From contig NZ_LGDE01000001.1 in NCBI RefSeq assembly GCF_001279725.1, positions 203,810-267,809 on the forward strand: a stretch of 64,000 nt of DNA, given 5' to 3'. The DNA comes from Streptomyces sp. WM4235 (lineage in GTDB: Bacteria; Actinomycetota; Actinomycetes; Streptomycetales; Streptomycetaceae). The position numbers and the translations under genes are program-made. The notes beneath the pieces were generated by a model. That model ran no database searches and was not told the DNA's origin. It saw only the letters and a program-made list of their open reading frames with translations. Shown here piece by piece: positions 47,628 to 55,587 of this stretch. Numbering within the stretch: position 1 is the first letter of the stretch; every line of letters begins with the position of its first letter.

Positions 47628-49277
47628 GTGAACGACCGACAGGATCCGTACGACCCGTACGCCGCCCAGGAGCAACAGCTCGTCGGCTACGACGCGTACG
47701 GTCGGCCGGTGTACGGCCCGGTGCCCGCGCAGCCCGCCGACCAGGCACCCCGGTACGAGCAGCAGCAGCCGGGCCCGTCGTACGAGCAGCAGCACTACCA
47801 GGGGTACGAGCAGCCGCAGCAGTACGGCTACGACCAGCAGACGTACGGGCAGCCGACCTACGACCAGCAGCAGTACCAGCAGCCGCAGCAGACCCGGCAG
47901 TGGATCCCGCAGCAGGGCGCCCCACAGGCGCCCGCGGAGCCCGAACCGGCCCCGGAGCCCGCCGCGTCCCGGATCCCCGAGCCGCGCCGGCCCGACGCCG
48001 GGGCAGAGGCGGACCGGGACTACGACACCGGGATGTTCGCCTTCATCGACCAGCCGGACGAGGAGTCCGACGACGTCATCGACTGGCTCGCGTTCACCGA
48101 GAGCCGCACCGAGCGCCGCGAGGAGATCCGCCGCCGGGGCCGCAACCGGGTGGTCGCGCTGATCGTCGTGCTCGCCCTGTTCGTCGTCGGCGGCCTCGGC
48201 TACCTCTGGTACGCGGGCAAGATCCCCTTCCTCGACGGCCCCGGTGACAAGAAGGGCGCCGCGGCCGCCCCCGGCGCCCAGAAGCGCGACATGATCGTCG
48301 TCCACGTGCTCAACACCAAGAAGGGCGGCACCTCCACGGCGCTGCTCGTCGACAACGTCACCACCGGGCAGGGCGCCACCGTGCTGGTGCCCAACACCCT
48401 CGACGTCCCCCAGAACGACGGCACGGGCATCCCACTCGGCAAGTCCGTCGAGGGCGGCGGCCTCGGCACCAAGGACGCGCTCGACTCGGTCCTCGGCACC
48501 CGCATCGGCGGCACCTGGCGCCTGGACACCCCCTTCCTGGAGAGCCTGGTCGAGCTGATCGGGGGCATCGAGGTGGACACCGACACCGCGGTCCCGGCCG
48601 ACGACAAGGCCAAGACCCCGGCGGTGGGCAAGGGCCCCAAGCAGAGCCTCAACGGCGCGATGGCCGTGGCGTACGCCACCCACCGCGGCCAGGGCGAGCC
48701 GGAGGCCAGGCAGTTGGACCGGCTGGGCAAGGTGCTCTACGCGGTCCTGCGGAAGATCCCCGCCGACCCGAAGGCGGCGGCCACCACGGTCGAGAGCATG
48801 GGCCAGATCCTGGACCCGGCCCTCGACGCGCAGAACCTCGGCGGCCTGCTGTCGCGGATCGGTGAGCACGCCAAGGTGGGCGACTACCGCACCGACCTCC
48901 TCGGGGTGAAGCCGGACGGCGGCCTCACCGACGAGGCCAACAAGAAGATCGTCAAGGAGGTCCTCGGCGGCTCCGCCACGGCCGCGCAGCCCGGCGCCAC
49001 CCCCCGGGTGGGGCTCAGGGACGCCACCGGGAACGAGAAGACGCAGACCGCGGCGAAGGCGGCCCTGCTCAACGGCGGCTACACCTTCGTCGACGGCGGC
49101 AAGGCCGACGACACAGCCGCGACCTCGCAGATCACCTACCAGGACGACGCCCAGCGGGAGCGGGCCGTCGAGGTGGCCAAGACACTGGGGCTGCCGGAGA
49201 CGGCCGTGAAGAAGGCCGAGAACGTCGTCAACGCGGACGTCGTGGTGGTCCTGGGTCGGGACTACAAGACGTCCTGA
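47628..49277 (+). CDS. LytR-CpsA-Psr (LCP) family protein, PdtA-like
   Basis: The 549-residue protein has a Tyr/Gln/Pro-rich cytoplasmic tail (1-130), a membrane helix (about 173-196, RVVALIVVLALFVVGGLGYLW), an LCP domain (about 220-385) and a C-terminal LytR_C domain (about 450-549). It sits between nadD and rsfS, the place of S. coelicolor SCO2578 (PdtA), described as a polydiglycosylphosphate transferase for spore-wall polymers (from memory). LCP proteins move undecaprenyl-linked polymers onto peptidoglycan. The usual IPRDT motif is here VPNTLDVP and YxRxR is YATHRG, so canonical arginines are missing. GTG 47628 follows GAGAGAGGGG. Confidence 0.86.
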   Translation: MNDRQDPYDPYAAQEQQLVGYDAYGRPVYGPVPAQPADQAPRYEQQQPGPSYEQQHYQGYEQPQQYGYDQQTYGQPTYDQQQYQQPQQTRQWIPQQGAPQAPAEPEPAPEPAASRIPEPRRPDAGAEADRDYDTGMFAFIDQPDEESDDVIDWLAFTESRTERREEIRRRGRNRVVALIVVLALFVVGGLGYLWYAGKIPFLDGPGDKKGAAAAPGAQKRDMIVVHVLNTKKGGTSTALLVDNVTTGQGATVLVPNTLDVPQNDGTGIPLGKSVEGGGLGTKDALDSVLGTRIGGTWRLDTPFLESLVELIGGIEVDTDTAVPADDKAKTPAVGKGPKQSLNGAMAVAYATHRGQGEPEARQLDRLGKVLYAVLRKIPADPKAAATTVESMGQILDPALDAQNLGGLLSRIGEHAKVGDYRTDLLGVKPDGGLTDEANKKIVKEVLGGSATAAQPGATPRVGLRDATGNEKTQTAAKAALLNGGYTFVDGGKADDTAATSQITYQDDAQRERAVEVAKTLGLPETAVKKAENVVNADVVVVLGRDYKTS

Positions 49278-49319
49278 CGCTCCCGGATCCGGCCCGTACA
49301 CGGCCCTGAACTGTGATTT

Positions 49320-49347
49320 CGCCCGCGCGGAACGTTCCGCGCGGGCG
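49320..49347 (+). terminator. perfect palindrome after the LCP gene
   Basis: CGCCCGCGCGGAAC (49320-49333) is followed directly by its reverse complement. It is 42 bases after the stop and probably ends the LCP transcript; with a central AACGTT it could also be an operator for rsfS. Confidence 0.6.
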
Positions 49348-49406
49348 GGGTCGGCGGTACATGAGACCCTTGTAAGGATCTGCCCGCCAACCCGAAAGCA
49401 TGGCCA

Positions 49407-49853
49407 GTGACCGCCACGGACCGCTCCATCGAGCTCATCACCGCCGCCGCCCAGGCCGCGGCCGACCGGCTCGCGCACGACATCATCGCGTACGACGTCA
49501 GCGACGTGCTGTCGATCACCGACGCCTTCCTGCTCGCCTCCGCGCCCAACGACCGCCAGGTCAAGTCGATCGTGGACGAGATCGAGGAGCAGCTGCTCAA
49601 GAAGCTCGGCGCCAAGCCGGTGCGCCGTGAGGGCGACCGCGACGCCCGCTGGATCCTGCTGGACTACGTCGACATCGTCGTCCACGTCCAGCACAGCGAG
49701 GAGCGCGTCTTCTACGCGCTGGAGCGCCTGTGGAAGGACTGCCCCGAGATCGAGCTCCCCGAGGACGCCAAGCTCACCATCGGCAAGGCCGAGGAGCACG
49801 CCAAGCTGCGCGAGGCGCAGGGCGACGACGAACTGGACGGTGATCTGTTCTGA
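49407..49853 (+). CDS. rsfS: Ribosomal silencing factor RsfS
   Basis: The 148-residue protein (Iojap/RsfS family) binds L14 and blocks subunit joining when nutrients are short. The core text DVLSITDAFLLASAPNDRQV and LLDYVDIVVHVQH is diagnostic. An acidic tail of about 20 residues follows. GTG 49407 is the first start in frame. Its TGA overlaps the inferred CTG start of the next gene (CTGA). Confidence 0.95.
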   Translation: MTATDRSIELITAAAQAAADRLAHDIIAYDVSDVLSITDAFLLASAPNDRQVKSIVDEIEEQLLKKLGAKPVRREGDRDARWILLDYVDIVVHVQHSEERVFYALERLWKDCPEIELPEDAKLTIGKAEEHAKLREAQGDDELDGDLF

Positions 49854-50554
49854 GCGGGACCGACACGGGCACGACCGCATCGACCGGGACGGACACCTCG
49901 TCCGGCTCCGGTTCGGGCAGGACCGGCAGGAAGATCGTCCTCTGGCGACACGGTCAGACCGCCTGGAACCTGGAGCGCCGCTTCCAGGGCTCCACGGACA
50001 TCGAGCTGACCGAGACCGGTGTGGCGCAGGCGCGCCGCTCCGCCCGGCTGCTCGCCTCGCTGAGGCCGGACGCCATCGTGGCCTCCGACCTTCGGCGGGC
50101 CGCCGACACGGCCGCCGAACTGTCCGCCGTCACGGGGATCGCGGTGGAGCACGACGAGGCGCTGCGCGAGACGTTCGCCGGCGAGTGGCAGGGCCTCACG
50201 CACGACGAGATCCTCGCGAAGTACGGCGAGCAGTACGCGGCGTGGAAGCGCGGCGAACCCGTCCGCCGCGGCGGCGGGGAGCTGGAGACCGAGGTCGCCG
50301 ACCGGGCCGCCCCGGTCGTGCTGGGCCACGCCGACCGGCTGCCGCAGGGCGGCACGCTGGTCGTGGTCAGCCACGGCGGCACCATCCGCACGACCATCGG
50401 CCGCCTGTTGGGCCTGGACTCGTACCACTGGGAGGGTCTCGGCGGGCTCTCCAACTGCTGCTGGTCCGTCCTCGGCGAGGGCGCGCGCGGCTGGCGTCTG
50501 ATGGAGCACAACGCCGGCACGCTGCCGGAACCGGTGCTCGGCGACGACGACTGA
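49850..50554 (+). CDS. Histidine phosphatase family protein (phosphoglycerate mutase-like), CTG start
   Basis: The 234-residue protein has a Ser/Gly/Thr-rich N-terminus (residues 2-26), then KIVLWRHGQTAWNLERRFQG with the catalytic His34 in the RHG motif, and the second active-site His in VVSHGGTIR. The frame after the stop at 49841-49843 contains no ATG, GTG or TTG before the RHG motif, and the first such codon (GTG 50021) would remove the catalytic histidine. So CTG 49850, which overlaps the rsfS stop as CTGA, is the inferred start. It belongs to the nadD-LCP-rsfS operon. The substrate (a phosphate ester) is unknown. Confidence 0.87.
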   Translation: MSGTDTGTTASTGTDTSSGSGSGRTGRKIVLWRHGQTAWNLERRFQGSTDIELTETGVAQARRSARLLASLRPDAIVASDLRRAADTAAELSAVTGIAVEHDEALRETFAGEWQGLTHDEILAKYGEQYAAWKRGEPVRRGGGELETEVADRAAPVVLGHADRLPQGGTLVVVSHGGTIRTTIGRLLGLDSYHWEGLGGLSNCCWSVLGEGARGWRLMEHNAGTLPEPVLGDDD

Positions 50555-50583
50555 GCGCTGCTCTCGGAGGCTTCCACCCGGAT

Positions 50584-50613
50584 TTCACTTTCCGGCTGGT
50601 CACAGGCTAGAGT
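50584..50613 (+). promoter_or_regulatory. possible promoter of the first tRNA-Ala
   Basis: TTCACT (50584-50589) and TAGAGT (50608-50613) are separated by 18 bases, about 53 bases before the tRNA. Confidence 0.4.
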
Positions 50614-50666
50614 TCTTCTTGTTCGCAGCGCGGAACACCGGAAACGGGGGAAGCGTGGCGGAGAGC

Positions 50667-50739
50667 GGGGCTATAGCTCAGTTGGTAGAGCGCCTGCATG
50701 GCATGCAGGAGGTCAGGAGTTCAATTCTCCTTAGCTCCA
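50667..50739 (+). tRNA. tRNA-Ala (anticodon GGC)
   Basis: The 73-base cloverleaf has acceptor GGGGCTA / TAGCTCC with the G3-U70 pair that identifies alanine tRNA, D-arm GCTC...GAGC, anticodon stem CCTGC / GCAGG with loop ATGGCAT (anticodon GGC), T-arm AGGAG / CTCCT with TTCAATT and discriminator A73. CCA is not encoded. An identical copy is at 51341. Confidence 0.96.
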
Positions 50740-50744
50740 CAATC

Positions 50745-50776
50745 AGGATCCCGTCCCCAACAGGGGGCGGGATCCT
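50745..50776 (+). terminator. terminator after the first tRNA-Ala
   Basis: A stem GGATCCCG-CCCC / GGGG-CGGGATCC, with one G-T pair, closes an AACA loop and is followed by TGCGTTTGTTCC. Confidence 0.7.
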
Positions 50777-50882
50777 TGCGTTTGTTCCTTTGGCGTCGGC
50801 TGACCTGGCCCGTACCGGCATGGCAGAATCGGACGGCCGGAGGGGGACACGACGGCCCGACGCGGGAGGGAGTCGCTGACGG

Positions 50883-51116
50883 ATGGGTGCACACCGGCGG
50901 CGGTGCGACTGGTGCAACAACGGCACGCCGATCGTGCGGGACATGGACCCGGTCAATCCCGACTACCAGTACTGGTGCGAGGAATGCGCGCGGGCGCTGA
51001 TCATAAAAGGCGACCCGATCGAGACCTACCGCGAGCTGGAAGGGGAACCGATCTATGGCCGCCTGCTCGACGAACACTGCACGCTCAAACGGTTCTATCA
51101 ATTCGCGAGAGCGTGA
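50883..51116 (+). CDS. Small zinc-ribbon-like protein
   Basis: The 77-residue protein has two CxxC knuckles (Cys8-Cys11 in CDWC, Cys32-Cys35 in CEEC) and a further Cys66, in a basic N-terminus and acidic middle. It likely binds one zinc ion. ATG 50883 follows GGGAGGGAG. It lies between two identical tRNA-Ala genes. No specific family is recognised; it could bind nucleic acid or protein. Confidence 0.7.
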   Translation: MGAHRRRCDWCNNGTPIVRDMDPVNPDYQYWCEECARALIIKGDPIETYRELEGEPIYGRLLDEHCTLKRFYQFARA

Positions 51117-51257
51117 CCCGCGCGGCAGACGCGAGCGGTACGGCGCGAGTGACCGGCGAGGCACGCGTGGCCCCTGCGGCCTGCTGGGCCGGTACGGCCT
51201 GAACGTGTGACGGAGTGGAGTATTTCGGACATGGCCCGAGGTCGCCGAAACCGATTT

Positions 51258-51285
51258 TTGGACCAGGGCCATGACCGTGTAATGT
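51258..51285 (+). promoter_or_regulatory. promoter of the second tRNA-Ala
   Basis: TTGGAC (51258-51263) and TAATGT (51280-51285) are separated by 16 bases, a good vegetative-type match, 55 bases before the tRNA. The rest of 51117-51340 shows no gene. Confidence 0.55.
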
Positions 51286-51340
51286 TTGGGACGTCGCCAA
51301 GGAAAACCGGCAAGGGAAACCAGAACGACAAGCACAACAA

Positions 51341-51413
51341 GGGGCTATAGCTCAGTTGGTAGAGCGCCTGCATGGCATGCAGGAGGTCAGGAGTTCAATT
51401 CTCCTTAGCTCCA
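51341..51413 (+). tRNA. tRNA-Ala (anticodon GGC), second identical copy
   Basis: All 73 bases match the tRNA at 50667, and the identity also covers the next CA. The flanks differ, so the copy is confined to the tRNA. The G3-U70 pair and GGC anticodon give alanine. Confidence 0.96.
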
Positions 51414-51420
51414 CAGTGAA

Positions 51421-51457
51421 GAGAAGCGGGCCACCCGGATCGGGTGGCCCGCTTCTC
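51421..51457 (+). terminator. terminator after the second tRNA-Ala
   Basis: A perfect 17-bp stem (51421-51437 with 51441-51457), starting GAGAAGCGGGCC, closes a 3-base loop. It isolates the leuS promoter region. Confidence 0.8.
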
Positions 51458-51459
51458 GT

Positions 51460-51501
51460 CGTGTCCGCACGCGGGAAGGGCGTGTCCGCACGTCGGAAGG
51501 G
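51460..51501. repeat. paired 21-bp direct repeat in front of the leuS leader promoter
   Basis: Two adjacent copies of a 21-bp unit (51460-51480 and 51481-51501) match at 19 positions. Each contains CGTG-TCCG-CACG, an interrupted palindrome. The 21-bp spacing is two helical turns, and the second copy ends just where a -35 element would lie. This is a likely regulator-binding site. Confidence 0.6.
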
Positions 51502-51527
51502 CCGAGCGGCCCTGGGGGCCGCTGCGG

Positions 51528-51533
51528 TACCCT
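51528..51533 (+). promoter_or_regulatory. -10 hexamer (TACCCT) of the leuS leader
   Basis: TACCCT lies 6 bases before the ATG of the leader peptide (51540), which would be translated from a leaderless transcript. Confidence 0.6.
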
Positions 51534-51539
51534 GACGCC

Positions 51540-51578
51540 ATGCGTGCCGTACGCCTTCTGCTTACCGAGCCGCGCTGA
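51540..51578 (+). CDS. leuS leader peptide (12 residues, three consecutive Leu codons)
   Basis: ATG 51540 to TGA 51578 encodes MRAVRLLLTEPR, with Leu codons CTT CTG CTT at 51555-51563. Three Leu codons in a row in front of leucyl-tRNA synthetase, followed by mutually possible RNA stems and an intrinsic terminator, is the layout of transcription attenuation by ribosome stalling. The peptide has no other likely function. I recall attenuators predicted for branched-chain amino acid genes in actinobacteria; whether leuS of this lineage was included I cannot confirm. Confidence 0.75.
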   Translation: MRAVRLLLTEPR

Positions 51579-51628
51579 TCAGTCCCGACCCCATCGAGCC
51601 CCAAGGATGCGGTCGGCATCGGCGCGGC
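51569..51628 (+). promoter_or_regulatory. alternative RNA stems of the leuS attenuator
   Basis: GCCGCGCTGAT (51569-51579, over the leader stop) can pair with ATCGGCGCGGC (51618-51628), 11 bp with one G-T pair. Inside it, 51587-51595 can pair with 51606-51614 with one mismatch. A ribosome at the leader stop or stalled on the Leu codons would change whether the long stem forms. Confidence 0.55.
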
Positions 51629-51630
51629 GT

Positions 51631-51654
51631 CCCCTCCTGTGCGAGGGGTTTTTT
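51631..51654 (+). terminator. intrinsic terminator in the leuS leader (attenuator)
   Basis: CCCCTC (51631-51636) pairs with GAGGGG (51643-51648) and is followed at once by six T (51649-51654). A T-run is rare among terminators in this window, and this one stands 50 bases before leuS, so it must be conditionally passed. Confidence 0.8.
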
Positions 51655-51704
51655 CGTTTGGGCAGGCAGAGACGGCAGAGACGATCGATGGAGCTTCAGA
51701 AATC

Positions 51705-54575
51705 ATGAGCGAGACGAACACCCCGGCCCCCGAGGCGGCCGAGGGGCACCGTTACACGGCTGCCATGGCCGCCGACATCGAGGCACGCTGGCAGGACGTA
51801 TGGGACGCGGAGGGGACCTACGAGGCCCCCAATCCGACGGGTGACCTGGCCGGGGACCCCGCGGTCGTCGCGCGCCCCAAGAAGTTCATCATGGACATGT
51901 TCCCGTACCCGTCCGGCGCGGGGCTGCACGTCGGCCACCCGCTGGGGTACATCGCCACCGATGTCTTCGCCCGTCACCAGCGGATGACCGGCCACAACGT
52001 CCTGCACACCCTGGGCTTCGACGCCTTCGGCCTGCCGGCCGAGCAGTACGCCGTGCAGACCGGCACGCACCCGCGGGTGTCGACCGAGGCGAACATCGAG
52101 AACATGAAGGTCCAGCTGCGCCGGCTGGGTCTGGGACACGACCGGCGGCGCTCGTTCGCCACGATCGACCCGGACTACTACAAGTGGACCCAGTGGATCT
52201 TCCTGCAGATCTACAACTCCTGGTACGACACGGACGCCGCCAAGGCCCGGCCGATCGCCGAGCTGGTCGCCGCCTTCGAGGACGGCTCCCGTGAGGTTCC
52301 GGGTGGCCGCGCGTGGGCCGGGCTGACCGCGGGCGAGCGGGCCGACGTGCTGAACGGCTTCCGGCTGGCGTACGCCTCCGACGCGCCCGTGAACTGGTGC
52401 CCCGGGCTGGGCACCGTCCTGGCCAACGAGGAGGTCACGGCCGACGGCCGCTCCGAGCGCGGCAACTTCCCCGTCTTCAAGGCCAAGCTGAGCCAGTGGA
52501 ACATGCGGATCACGGCGTACGCCGACCGTCTGCTGGACGACCTGGACGCGCTGGACTGGCCCGAGGCCATCAAGTTGCAGCAGCGGAACTGGATCGGCCG
52601 CAGCGAGGGCGCGCGCGTCGACTTCGCCGTCGGCGAGGACGCCGTCACGGTGTTCACCACGCGTCCCGACACGCTGTTCGGCGCCACCTACATGGTGCTG
52701 GCGCCCGAGCACGAGCTGATCGAGAAGATCGTCCCGGCGGAGTGGCCCGAGGGCACCCGCCAGGTGTGGACCGGCGGTGCGACGAACCCCCGCGAGGCCG
52801 TCGACGCGTACCGCAAGCAGGCCGCGTCCAAGTCGGACGTCGAGCGACAGGCCGAGGCCAAGGACAAGACCGGTGTCTTCACCGGCGCGTTCGCGATCAA
52901 CCCGGTCAGCGGCGAGAAGGTGCCGGTCTTCATCGCGGACTACGTGCTGATGGGCTACGGCACCGGCGCGATCATGGCCGTCCCGGCGCACGACACCCGC
53001 GACTTCGCGTTCGCGCAGGCCTTCGAGCTGCCGATGCGCTGCGTCGTGGAGCCCTCCGACGACCGCGACGCCGACCCGACGGAGTGGGACGACGCGTTCG
53101 CCTCCTACGACGGCACGATCGTCAACTCGACCGGCGAGGGCATCACGCTGGACGGCCTGGGCGTCGTCGAGGCCAAGGCCGCGATCACCGAGTGGCTGAC
53201 CGGGCGCGGCGTCGGCGAGGGCACCGTCAACTTCCGCCTGCGCGACTGGCTGTTCAGCCGCCAGCGCTACTGGGGCGAGCCCTTCCCGATCGTCTACGAC
53301 GAGGACGGCGTCGCGCACCCGCTGCCCGACTCGATGCTGCCCTTGGAACTGCCGGAGGTCGAGGACTACTCGCCGCGCACCTTCGAGCCGGACGACGCCG
53401 CGTCGAAGCCGGAGACCCCGCTGTCTCGCAACGAGGCGTGGGTCGACGTGGAACTGGACCTGGGCCGCGGCGAGGGCGTCAAGCGCTACCGCCGCGAGAC
53501 CAACACCATGCCGAACTGGGCCGGCTCCTGCTGGTACGAGCTGCGCTACCTGGACCCGAACAACTCCGAGGCGCTGGTCGACCCGGCGATCGAGCAGTAC
53601 TGGATGGGTCCGAGCGAGAACGCCCCGCACGGTGGTGTCGACCTGTACGTGGGCGGCGCCGAGCACGCGGTGCTGCACCTGCTGTACGCGCGCTTCTGGT
53701 CGAAGGTGCTGTTCGACCTGGGCCACGTCTCCTCGGTGGAGCCGTTCCACAAGCTCTTCAACCAGGGCATGATCCAGGCCTACGCCTACACCGACGCGCG
53801 CGGGGTGTACGTCCCGGCGGCCGAGGTCGAGGAGCGCGACGGCGGCTACTTCCACCAGGGACAGCCCGTCAAGCGTGAGCACGGCAAGATGGGCAAATCC
53901 CTGAAGAACGCCGTCACGCCCGACGAGATCTGTGAGGAGTACGGCGCGGACACACTGCGCCTGTACGAGATGGCCATGGGCCCCCTGGACGTCTCCCGTC
54001 CGTGGGACACCCGCGCCGTCGTCGGCCAGTACCGTCTGCTGCAGCGCCTGTGGCGCAACGTGATCGACGAGGAGACCGGCGAGGTCACCGTCGTGGACGG
54101 CGAGCCCGGCGAGGACACCCTGCGGGCCCTGCACAAGGCGATCGACGGGGCCGGCGCCGACATGGCCGCACTGCGCTTCAACACGGCCATCGCGAAGATC
54201 ACCGAGCTGAACAACGCCCTGACGAAGGCCGGTCGGCCGCTGGAGCGCTCGGTCGCCGAGCGGCTGGTGCTCCTGGTCGCCCCGCTGGCGCCGCACATCG
54301 CCGAGGAGCTGTGGCACCGGCTGGGCCACGGCGAGTCGGTCGTCCACCAGGACTTCCCGGTGGCGGACCCGGCGTACGTCGTGGACGAGAGCGTGACGTG
54401 CGTCGTGCAGGTCAAGGGCAAGGTCAAGGCACGGCTGGAGGTGCCGCCGGCGATCTCCGAGGCGGACCTGGAGCAGCTGGCCCTGACCGACGAGGGCGTC
54501 GTCGCGGCGCTCGGCGGCGCGGAGATCCGCAAGGTCATCGTGCGGGCGCCGAAGCTGGTGAACATCGTCATCTGA
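51705..54575 (+). CDS. leuS: Leucyl-tRNA synthetase
   Basis: The 956-residue class I synthetase charges tRNA-Leu. HIGH is HVGH (about 75) in [16 protein letters not shown]; the KMSKS loop is KMGKS at 728-732. The CP1 editing domain (about 300-500) contains [20 protein letters not shown] and [14 protein letters not shown]. The C-terminal domain ends MVxxIVI-like (KLVNIVI). ATG 51705 has GGAG about 11 bases upstream. It is preceded by a leader peptide and terminator, so expression likely responds to charged tRNA-Leu. Confidence 0.97.
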   Translation: MSETNTPAPEAAEGHRYTAAMAADIEARWQDVWDAEGTYEAPNPTGDLAGDPAVVARPKKFIMDMFPYPSGAGLHVGHPLGYIATDVFARHQRMTGHNVLHTLGFDAFGLPAEQYAVQTGTHPRVSTEANIENMKVQLRRLGLGHDRRRSFATIDPDYYKWTQWIFLQIYNSWYDTDAAKARPIAELVAAFEDGSREVPGGRAWAGLTAGERADVLNGFRLAYASDAPVNWCPGLGTVLANEEVTADGRSERGNFPVFKAKLSQWNMRITAYADRLLDDLDALDWPEAIKLQQRNWIGRSEGARVDFAVGEDAVTVFTTRPDTLFGATYMVLAPEHELIEKIVPAEWPEGTRQVWTGGATNPREAVDAYRKQAASKSDVERQAEAKDKTGVFTGAFAINPVSGEKVPVFIADYVLMGYGTGAIMAVPAHDTRDFAFAQAFELPMRCVVEPSDDRDADPTEWDDAFASYDGTIVNSTGEGITLDGLGVVEAKAAITEWLTGRGVGEGTVNFRLRDWLFSRQRYWGEPFPIVYDEDGVAHPLPDSMLPLELPEVEDYSPRTFEPDDAASKPETPLSRNEAWVDVELDLGRGEGVKRYRRETNTMPNWAGSCWYELRYLDPNNSEALVDPAIEQYWMGPSENAPHGGVDLYVGGAEHAVLHLLYARFWSKVLFDLGHVSSVEPFHKLFNQGMIQAYAYTDARGVYVPAAEVEERDGGYFHQGQPVKREHGKMGKSLKNAVTPDEICEEYGADTLRLYEMAMGPLDVSRPWDTRAVVGQYRLLQRLWRNVIDEETGEVTVVDGEPGEDTLRALHKAIDGAGADMAALRFNTAIAKITELNNALTKAGRPLERSVAERLVLLVAPLAPHIAEELWHRLGHGESVVHQDFPVADPAYVVDESVTCVVQVKGKVKARLEVPPAISEADLEQLALTDEGVVAALGGAEIRKVIVRAPKLVNIVI

Positions 54576-54660
54576 CGGGGTTCGCCCTGATCCGACGGGG
54601 TCAGGGGGGGGCGTCCGGCGGCGTTCAGCGGTCATCCGGCGCGGCTGGGGGTTCTCCCTT

Positions 54661-54703
54661 ACGGGCAGGTTGGGGGTTCGATTGGAACCCCTGGCCTGCC
54701 CGT
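54661..54703 (+). terminator. leuS terminator
   Basis: ACGGGCAGG pairs with CCTGCCCGT and, inside it, GGGGTTC pairs with GAACCCC, with a small internal loop. It is about 85 bases after the leuS stop. Confidence 0.65.
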
Positions 54704-54750
54704 TGCGTTTACGGTGGAGGGGACGGAAAAAGCAGGGGAAAGGGAACCTC

Positions 54751-55479
54751 ATGGAGCCGGGCTCAGTGCTCATCATCGTGGCCCTGTTGATGCTGTTCAC
54801 CTTCCTGGGGCTGGGGGCGTGGGCCACCGTGAAGGTGATCGGGGCGGCGAAGCGCGGCGTGGACCGGACGATCACACAGGCTCGCCGGACCGTCGAGGAC
54901 ACCACCCTGAAGGCGAAGAGCCTCGGTCAGGTGGGGGTCTCGGGTGCGCTGGCGCAGCTGCGGTTGGACCTGCGGACGTCGATGCGGGCCACCCAGCAGG
55001 CTCTGTACCGGGGAGTGCAGCAGGACCCCTCGCTGAAGGAGTCCATCGGCCTGTTCGAGCGATTGAGCACGCACGGGTACGAGCTGGACGACGAGCTGAA
55101 GCGGCTGGAGCAGGAACCGGACCGCAAGCGGACCGCGGAACTCCTGCCCGACCTGCGGGAACGCACCGCGAAGATCATCGAGTCCGCCGACTCGCTGCGA
55201 TGGGCCGCCCGCGACCGGGCGCGACGTTTCGCGCAGGACGACCTGTCCTCGCTGTCCGCGCAGATCGAGGTCGAGTCGGGCGCGCTGCGGGACTGGTCCC
55301 GTGAGTCGGTGGACGAGCTCGCGGAGGCCGCCGCGGCCTGGGACGCGGCGCAGGAGCGGTCCTCGGGAGCCACGGCGGCCCCGGGCGCCGGCCCGGCGCG
55401 GCCGGCGGCGTTGGACCCCTCCAAGCCGGCGCAGCGCCACCCGTGGCAGAAGACGGCCCGCCCGGAGCCCACCACCTGA
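54751..55479 (+). CDS. Single-pass membrane protein with helical domain, function unknown
   Basis: The 242-residue protein has an N-terminal membrane helix (about 6-28, VLIIVALLMLFTFLGLGAW) and then a mostly alpha-helical, charged region with likely coiled coils (KLxxLRLDLRTSMRATQQA to about 195), ending in a Pro/Ala tail. No enzymatic motif is present. ATG 54751 follows AAAGGGAAC. It may be a cytoplasmic-side membrane scaffold; it lies alone between leuS and the DegV gene. Confidence 0.8.
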   Translation: MEPGSVLIIVALLMLFTFLGLGAWATVKVIGAAKRGVDRTITQARRTVEDTTLKAKSLGQVGVSGALAQLRLDLRTSMRATQQALYRGVQQDPSLKESIGLFERLSTHGYELDDELKRLEQEPDRKRTAELLPDLRERTAKIIESADSLRWAARDRARRFAQDDLSSLSAQIEVESGALRDWSRESVDELAEAAAAWDAAQERSSGATAAPGAGPARPAALDPSKPAQRHPWQKTARPEPTT

Positions 55480-55574
55480 CACCCGCCGCGGGGGGAGGTC
55501 ACGATCGCGGACCGAGGATCCCCCCACAGGGTCCTGACATGGGCCCCAGGCTGCCGGACGGGCCCCTGTGGCGG

Positions 55575-55580
55575 TAACCT
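55575..55580 (+). promoter_or_regulatory. -10 hexamer (TAACCT) of the degV-like gene, leaderless type
   Basis: TAACCT lies 7 bases before ATG 55588. Confidence 0.55.
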
Positions 55581-55587
55581 CCGGCTC

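Noticed and set aside
50667..51413. integrative element between two tRNA genes
   Set aside because: There is no integrase, no attachment-site remnant other than the full tRNA copies, and only one small gene between.
51579..51704. T-box riboswitch before leuS
   Set aside because: No Stem I features or T-box sequence were found; the leader peptide with Leu codons explains the terminator better.
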